From Calothrix sp. PCC 7716 (GTDB lineage Bacteria > Cyanobacteriota > Cyanobacteriia > Cyanobacteriales > Nostocaceae), in contig NZ_AP025018.1 of the NCBI RefSeq assembly GCF_019977735.1, positions 4,092,001 to 4,156,000 on the forward strand: a stretch of DNA of 64,000 nucleotides, written 5' to 3'. Below the pieces are notes generated by a model that was not told the origin of the DNA, did not search any database, and saw only the letters and a list, made by a program, of their open reading frames with translations. A program made the translations under genes and the position numbers. This document shows, piece by piece, positions 59,320-64,000 of this stretch (position 1 is the stretch's first letter; each line of letters opens with the position of its first letter).

Positions 59320-61734
59320 ATGAATATTACTAATAAAAAAACTAAACTTGGGCTGTTATTTACTTCAGCGACTATACTTGTTCCTAGAATAGGTTACGCT
59401 CAAACTACCACTGATTTATCTGAACTGGATAAATTAAGTAATCAAGAAGACCTAACATTTGATTCTAAATTCAGTACTCAGCCTAATCCGATTCAAGAAA
59501 CTTCGCCTTCTGTCTCACAACCAGAATTGGCGCCAGTTGAAGTATTTAACCATAAAGGTAAAGCCGCTGATTTAATCTTAAACAATACCTTTATCCAACC
59601 TGAAACCGCATCGGCGCCAGAATTATCTACAATACAAGAAAATTCTAATTTAGAACCAATAAATGCTAACAACAGTATTTCTCAAGCTTGTTCTCCTATA
59701 AATATAGAACAACCCGAATTTAGTCAAAGTGGTAAACAGTTTTGTAAACAAGATAATAGTAAAGACAAAATAAAAATTCAGCCAGATGTTGTTGACTTAA
59801 ACACCAATAAAAATTTTACTATTCCACCACGGTCAATACAAAATGAGAAAGATATAAGTATATTTACTACTAACATGTCATTAAATGGTACACAAATTAA
59901 CCATTTAACAAAATGGCAGTTATCAACAGGTGCAAATTTTGCTGATAAAACAAATGCTTATTTTGATGTCAATGGACTGATTAGAATTAATAGCCAACTT
60001 GAAGAAAGCTTAACTAAAGATAATATTTTTACTGTAGAACAGCGTAGTAGTTATATTCAATTTCAAACCGCGCGTAAAAAGCGAGAAATTACAGTTAACA
60101 AAATTGAGCCACGAACAGTGCTTGGTACAGAAATTCAATTAAGCATGATTGGTTCATGTTTAGATGCGAATAATAATGCTGGTAGTCAGTGTACATATCT
60201 TCCTGGTCTTGTTACTGATAAAAGTACTATTCCAGAAAGCACATTGTTTCCTTCAAAAATCCTTCAGAACTCAAAATTTGGTGATGTTGTATCACCAGAG
60301 TCAGTTGAAGCTATGAAGCAACCGGGTTTTCAAAAGGGTGCAAACGGTGACCAATATGGAATAGATTTATATTTTCCTAACGCAGGTAGCACTTATGGTA
60401 ATGCTCAATCAAATCAAACATCGGTTTCGAGAACAGAAGATATTGAAAATACGCTAGTAGGTATTTACTCGAATGTTAGAAGAATTGTCAGAGCAAATCA
60501 CAAAGAAGCTGTGATTGGTCGTACCGTTCGAGGATTTGGAGCAATTGCAGGAGATAAAAATGCGCTGCTGAATTCAGCTTTTCAGTTGACTGGTTTGTTA
60601 TTACCCGATGCTGACCCCCAAATTGAAGGTAGTGACAAGCCTTATAATAAAAATATTAACGTTAATTTATTTTTCGCAGCAAACAACACGCGCATCCCAG
60701 CTAATAGTTATACTTTTTATCATTCAGGTATTGGCAAAGCTAAGAGTCCATACAAAGATGCCAATAATGTCAATCAAATACCTGCTGCCAACTTTGACAG
60801 TATATGGATTGGTGTTTCCCCTGTTAAAAAATATACCTTTTCTTCCAAATCACGTTATGAATTAACCAGTCCAGCCAAGATATTATCAGCAGCAGGCGCC
60901 GAAGGTGGATTGAATTCTAATATTAATATTGCAAGTAATATCAACGGGCAAAATTTTTCAAACTATTTGATGAAAGATTTCTACAGTCAAATTTATTTAC
61001 AAGTATTTAGTCATGATGCGAATTTTCACACCACGACTAAATTTATCGAAGAAACAAATTTCTATCCTCATATTAGTATTACTGGCAACATCACAACCCT
61101 AAACAATATTTGGAAATATTACGGTGGGATGATTGGTGGTGAAAAAATCAATGCTTACGTAGGTACAGATTTTACCCAATATACAAAAGACGGTTGGACG
61201 TTTTCTGGTGGCGCCATTGGATATACCAATCCTGACAATGATTATTATAGCCAAGTATTAGGTAATGTTTCTAAAAAAATTAGCTTGGGCAAAAATTCCA
61301 ATTTAGTTTTATCAACCGGGTTTAACTACGCAATTGACCGTAAAGCAGAAATTGACAGATTTATAGTCAAGTCTCCAGGTAGTTCTGTAACATTAGGCGC
61401 CAGAGCAAATCTTGGTGACGTTTCACTCGGTTTAGTCAACTATTTTGGCGCCCTCCTCCCAAATTCTATTGCTAACACTCTACTCGCTGATGTTAGTTGG
61501 AAATTGAGTAATAACTTCCTAATTTCAGGATATTATACTCCTATCAATGAGAGTAATAACCGCTCACGATTCGGCGCCAGTGCTAGATGGAAATTGGGTG
61601 ATAAACAAAACAGTCCGATACTCTCTTTTGGTTGGAATAATAATGAGTATAATTTAGGTAGTGACCCACTAGGAAATAAATTAGGCGCCACAGATAATGT
61701 ATTCAGCATCATGCTCAAATTTGCAGGATTTTAA
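59320..61734 (+). CDS. large envelope (outer-membrane-like) protein of unknown function
   Basis: This protein of 804 residues from ATG 59320 (an upstream GTG/TTG extension to 59218 would run through repeat DNA and is unlikely) starts with a signal peptide (KTKLGLLFTSATILVPRIGY, cleavage near AQT). The N-terminal 150 residues are polar and Asn/Ser/Gln-rich. The middle has compact motifs (EAVIGRTVRGFGAIAGDKNA, NINVNLFFAANNTRIPANSY). The last about 200 residues alternate aromatic and polar residues in strand-like fashion (AYVGTDFTQYTKDGWTFSGG) and end in IMLKFAGF with a terminal Phe, as in outer-membrane beta-barrels. I do not recognise a family. Confidence 0.8.
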   Translation: MNITNKKTKLGLLFTSATILVPRIGYAQTTTDLSELDKLSNQEDLTFDSKFSTQPNPIQETSPSVSQPELAPVEVFNHKGKAADLILNNTFIQPETASAPELSTIQENSNLEPINANNSISQACSPINIEQPEFSQSGKQFCKQDNSKDKIKIQPDVVDLNTNKNFTIPPRSIQNEKDISIFTTNMSLNGTQINHLTKWQLSTGANFADKTNAYFDVNGLIRINSQLEESLTKDNIFTVEQRSSYIQFQTARKKREITVNKIEPRTVLGTEIQLSMIGSCLDANNNAGSQCTYLPGLVTDKSTIPESTLFPSKILQNSKFGDVVSPESVEAMKQPGFQKGANGDQYGIDLYFPNAGSTYGNAQSNQTSVSRTEDIENTLVGIYSNVRRIVRANHKEAVIGRTVRGFGAIAGDKNALLNSAFQLTGLLLPDADPQIEGSDKPYNKNINVNLFFAANNTRIPANSYTFYHSGIGKAKSPYKDANNVNQIPAANFDSIWIGVSPVKKYTFSSKSRYELTSPAKILSAAGAEGGLNSNINIASNINGQNFSNYLMKDFYSQIYLQVFSHDANFHTTTKFIEETNFYPHISITGNITTLNNIWKYYGGMIGGEKINAYVGTDFTQYTKDGWTFSGGAIGYTNPDNDYYSQVLGNVSKKISLGKNSNLVLSTGFNYAIDRKAEIDRFIVKSPGSSVTLGARANLGDVSLGLVNYFGALLPNSIANTLLADVSWKLSNNFLISGYYTPINESNNRSRFGASARWKLGDKQNSPILSFGWNNNEYNLGSDPLGNKLGATDNVFSIMLKFAGF

Positions 61735-61749
61735 ACATTCTTGTGTCTT

Positions 61750-61824
61750 GTGGAGCGGGCATCCTTGCCCGCCCTTTATATTAAACACTCAAGAGACAGG
61801 CAGGGATGCCTGTTCCACAAGAGG
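61750..61824. repeat. two dispersed palindromes between convergent genes
   Basis: GGAGCGGGCATCCTTGCCCG (from 61752) and ACAGGCAGGGATGCCTGTTCC-type sequence (61795-61815) are two members of the same palindrome family 20-40 bp apart, between the stops of the envelope-protein gene and the transketolase gene. They could form strong stems on both transcripts and act as a bidirectional end. Confidence 0.8.
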
Positions 61825-61826
61825 TA

Positions 61827-63737
61827 CTATTTAATTAGGTTTTTGACCTGGTTTATGATGCTTACTGGGTCAATACCTTGATGTGGGAACTGTTCCCAAA
61901 GTCCACCACAACCTTCTTTGTGGGTGGCAAGGTAGTTATATTTAGGAGTATAACCGCGTTCTAGTAACCAAGAACCGAAACGACTTCCTAAACCTGTGCG
62001 ACGGTTAAATGCTTCTACTACCAAAACGAAAGGCGCCTTACCAATTTTCGCTATCATTTCTTCATCGACAACGTTTAAAGTCGGTTTGTTGATTAACCCT
62101 ACATCTATTCCTTCTTGCTTGAGACGTTCGACTGCATCTAGCGCGCGGTATAAACCATCGCCAAAGCTAACAATATAACCTTGTGTTCCTTCGCGTACTA
62201 CTTCATCTTTGCCAGGAACGAATTTATAGCTATCTCCAAACAACTCTTTACCATCGTTACCTTTAATTGTCGGTACTTTAGAACGAGTTGAGAAAATAAA
62301 TCGTAGTCCTGGGTCAGAGAATATTGCTTCTACACAAGCTGTCATTTGATTTGTGTCTGCTGGGAAGTATAGATGTGTTGGATGACCATCATCTAAACCG
62401 TTGTCGGCAAACATATTATTTAAACCAAAGTGACAGGTGTTATCTGCCATGTCATCGATACCCGCATGAGAAAAGTGACATAACACGTTCGAGTAGTTCA
62501 AGCGTGCCATCGTAATTTCGGATATACACATTTCTAAAAATGCCGAGAATGTGGCGAAAATTCCTTGCTTCCCAGCTTCCATACCAAACCCAGCAGCAGC
62601 AGAGAAGTTACCACGCTCCATAATACCCGATGGTACAAACACTTCTGGATATGCATCGTGAATTTTCTTCAAACCACATGACCCTTCTAAGTCACTATCG
62701 ATAACTTTGACTTTTTCCTTACGTTCTGCTTCGCTCATTCGACTTAATATATTTACCACCGCTTCACCAAAGACGTTACGGTTGGCGCCCCATTTATCGC
62801 TAGAACCAAGGAATGTATAAGTTTGTTTGGGTTTTTCGATATTTTTGAGGTATTCGACTGCTGCACTGTGTCCGCGCGCTTCTAAATATTTAATTGCTAA
62901 ATCTACAGATATTACATCATGACCATGAGTTGAGCCTTCTAAACCTTCAATTGCCGGACACATTGGACGCTTGTTAATAACAGCTATTGGTCCTGGGGTA
63001 TTTACAGCTTCACACAAACGACGATATAAATCATCTATATCTTCCCCGTCTCCCTCTAATACTTTTATACTATGACCTTCTAGAGTTTTAGCAACACTAA
63101 AGCCAGGTAGATATTTAGATGGGTGTCCAGCTATTGTTACATCATTATCATCAATGATTAATTTTACATTCAAATGTAAAGCGGCAGCTAAACGCGCGGC
63201 TTCAGCATCGTTACCTTCTTGTTGTGAACCATCAGAACCTAGACAGAAAACTGTTTTACCAGGATTTGCCATTGCTACACCGTTGACGTAAGGCCACATG
63301 TGACCCAGGCGCCCAGAACTAAATTTTACACCAGGAGTTAAGCCAAGTTCCGGGTGTCCTGGTAATTTAGAATGTGCTTCGCGATAACGTAGAAGTTGCT
63401 GTTCTGGTAAATCACCATGCAACGCTGACATTAAATATTGAGTACCAACTCTATGTCCAGCCTCATCAAAGAATATGGGCACAAACTGATCAGCGGCGCC
63501 ACGAAAAAATGCATCCAGAATCATTACCTCTGGGACTGTATCGTAGGGTCCACCCGTGTGACCACCCACTCCTCTAGCTGCTCCAGTGGCAGTGAAAAAC
63601 ACTATCGCATCGCGACAAAGTTGAATATTCGCTTTCAGTGCTTCTCTTTGTTCTGCTGTCAGTGTCGTATTTGCCGGATTGAGCGATAAATATTTGTAGG
63701 CGCCAAGATTTATTGGAAATTGAGTTGTTGTAGTCAT
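61827..63737 (-). CDS. transketolase-family thiamine-diphosphate enzyme
   Basis: This 636-residue enzyme transfers two-carbon units between sugar phosphates, or is a close relative of such enzymes. The N-terminal ThDP-binding half includes GAARGVGGHTGGPYDTVPEV, PVNG-like MWPYVNGVAMANPG and the ThDP motif GSDGSQQEGNDAEAARLAAA followed by IDDNDVT; the middle (Pyr) domain contains ERGNFSAAAGFGMEAGKQGI and FSHAGIDDMADNTCHFGLNN; the C-terminal domain contains GFLINKPTLN-like VGLINKPTLNVVDEE. It differs from the Calvin-cycle transketolase in these motifs, so it may act in a side pathway. It is divergent from a DeoR regulator, which may control it through 125 bp of shared upstream DNA. Confidence 0.9.
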   Translation of the reverse strand: MTTTTQFPINLGAYKYLSLNPANTTLTAEQREALKANIQLCRDAIVFFTATGAARGVGGHTGGPYDTVPEVMILDAFFRGAADQFVPIFFDEAGHRVGTQYLMSALHGDLPEQQLLRYREAHSKLPGHPELGLTPGVKFSSGRLGHMWPYVNGVAMANPGKTVFCLGSDGSQQEGNDAEAARLAAALHLNVKLIIDDNDVTIAGHPSKYLPGFSVAKTLEGHSIKVLEGDGEDIDDLYRRLCEAVNTPGPIAVINKRPMCPAIEGLEGSTHGHDVISVDLAIKYLEARGHSAAVEYLKNIEKPKQTYTFLGSSDKWGANRNVFGEAVVNILSRMSEAERKEKVKVIDSDLEGSCGLKKIHDAYPEVFVPSGIMERGNFSAAAGFGMEAGKQGIFATFSAFLEMCISEITMARLNYSNVLCHFSHAGIDDMADNTCHFGLNNMFADNGLDDGHPTHLYFPADTNQMTACVEAIFSDPGLRFIFSTRSKVPTIKGNDGKELFGDSYKFVPGKDEVVREGTQGYIVSFGDGLYRALDAVERLKQEGIDVGLINKPTLNVVDEEMIAKIGKAPFVLVVEAFNRRTGLGSRFGSWLLERGYTPKYNYLATHKEGCGGLWEQFPHQGIDPVSIINQVKNLIK

Positions 63738-63862
63738 AATTTGTCAACGGGTTGAATAACGCGAAAATGTTTGCTATGAACTTTTTGAGCTTATGCTATG
63801 AGTATAAACTCACAAACGTGCAATTTCAAGAAAAAAAACGCAACTTCCCGAAAATTAATTAT

Positions 63863-64000
63863 GTTGACTGCCGAACGAAGACAATTTATCTTGGAAATTC
63901 TTCGTCGTGACAAAAAGGTGCTTTCTTCCGAACTCAGTGCTGTTCTCAAAGTTTCAGAAGATACGATACGTCGCGATTTAAGAGAATTAGCTGAAACAGG
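63863..64000 (+). CDS. DeoR-family regulator, N-terminal part (cut by window end)
   Basis: From ATG 63863 the frame reads LTAERRQFILEILRRDKKVL, then SSELSAVLKVSEDTIRRDLR and ELAET, the winged-helix N-terminus of DeoR regulators, which usually sense phosphorylated sugars through a C-terminal domain. The gene continues past the window. Its position divergent from the transketolase-family gene makes a regulatory link likely. Confidence 0.88.

Noticed and set aside
1-64000. tRNA, rRNA, tmRNA or known riboswitch
   Set aside because: Scanning intergenic regions by eye showed no cloverleaf or recognised RNA motif; a covariance search would be needed to exclude small RNAs.

Overview
The window looks like the chromosome of a filamentous, Nostocales-type cyanobacterium; I cannot name the species. 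Support comes from a fused Ser/Thr kinase-histidine kinase of the HstK type, a CYP110-like P450 next to a terpene synthase, an SLH-OprB porin, a DUF2721 protein, a group 2 sigma factor, heptanucleotide tandem repeats (GGAGTTA, TGAGTGC) and an AT-rich base composition. The palindrome GGCGCC occurs roughly 80 times by eye, while I did not notice the usual cyanobacterial HIP1 octamer GCGATCGC.

Layout. 0-4 kb: two IS4-family transposases; the second lies in a complete 2182-bp element (1706-3887) with 18-bp inverted repeats, a 12-bp target duplication and a passenger ORF. 4.7-8.1 kb: nagA, purE and a glycosyltransferase. 8.1-11 kb: two Rpn-type nuclease genes (one frameshifted) and an unknown gene among dispersed repeats. 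11.2-13.3 kb: a compact operon of an unknown protein, a polynucleotide-kinase-like P-loop protein and a Thg1-like 3'-5' polymerase. 13.8-19.4 kb: a giant hybrid kinase. 19.6-22 kb: a terpene synthase-P450 operon. 22.9-28.8 kb: the Hen1/Pnkp RNA-repair pair, split by a deleted histidine-kinase relic and preceded by a partial duplication of the hen1 start and toxin-antitoxin fragments. 29-34 kb: a PD-(D/E)XK nuclease plus a methylase-like protein with eroded motifs, then fragments of a YhcG-type nuclease and a zinc-ribbon gene. 34-51 kb: a redox and stress region with SDRs, a NarL-type two-component pair, a Crp-family regulator, two paralogous secreted proteins, a membrane-anchored FAD/2Fe-2S reductase, an egtD relic, a sigma factor, a chlorite-dismutase-family protein, and a LysR gene divergent from an SDR/azoreductase/porin/MFS run; a truncated msrB and a truncated SDR meet head-on at a deletion scar. 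51.6-64 kb: an MGH1/GH63-like glycosidase, an L,D-transpeptidase, a HugZ-like protein, an HtrA-like protein without its catalytic residues beside a LuxR protein with a degenerate receiver, two secreted or envelope proteins of unknown function, a transketolase-family enzyme, and the start of a DeoR regulator.

Two themes connect the genes. First, RNA end repair: a Thg1-like polymerase with a kinase-like partner and the Hen1-Pnkp tRNA-repair pair lie within 18 kb of each other. Second, the region is decaying and repeat-rich: about a dozen genes are broken, and palindromic or tandem repeats form the 3' ends of several intact genes and the inter-domain linker of Pnkp.
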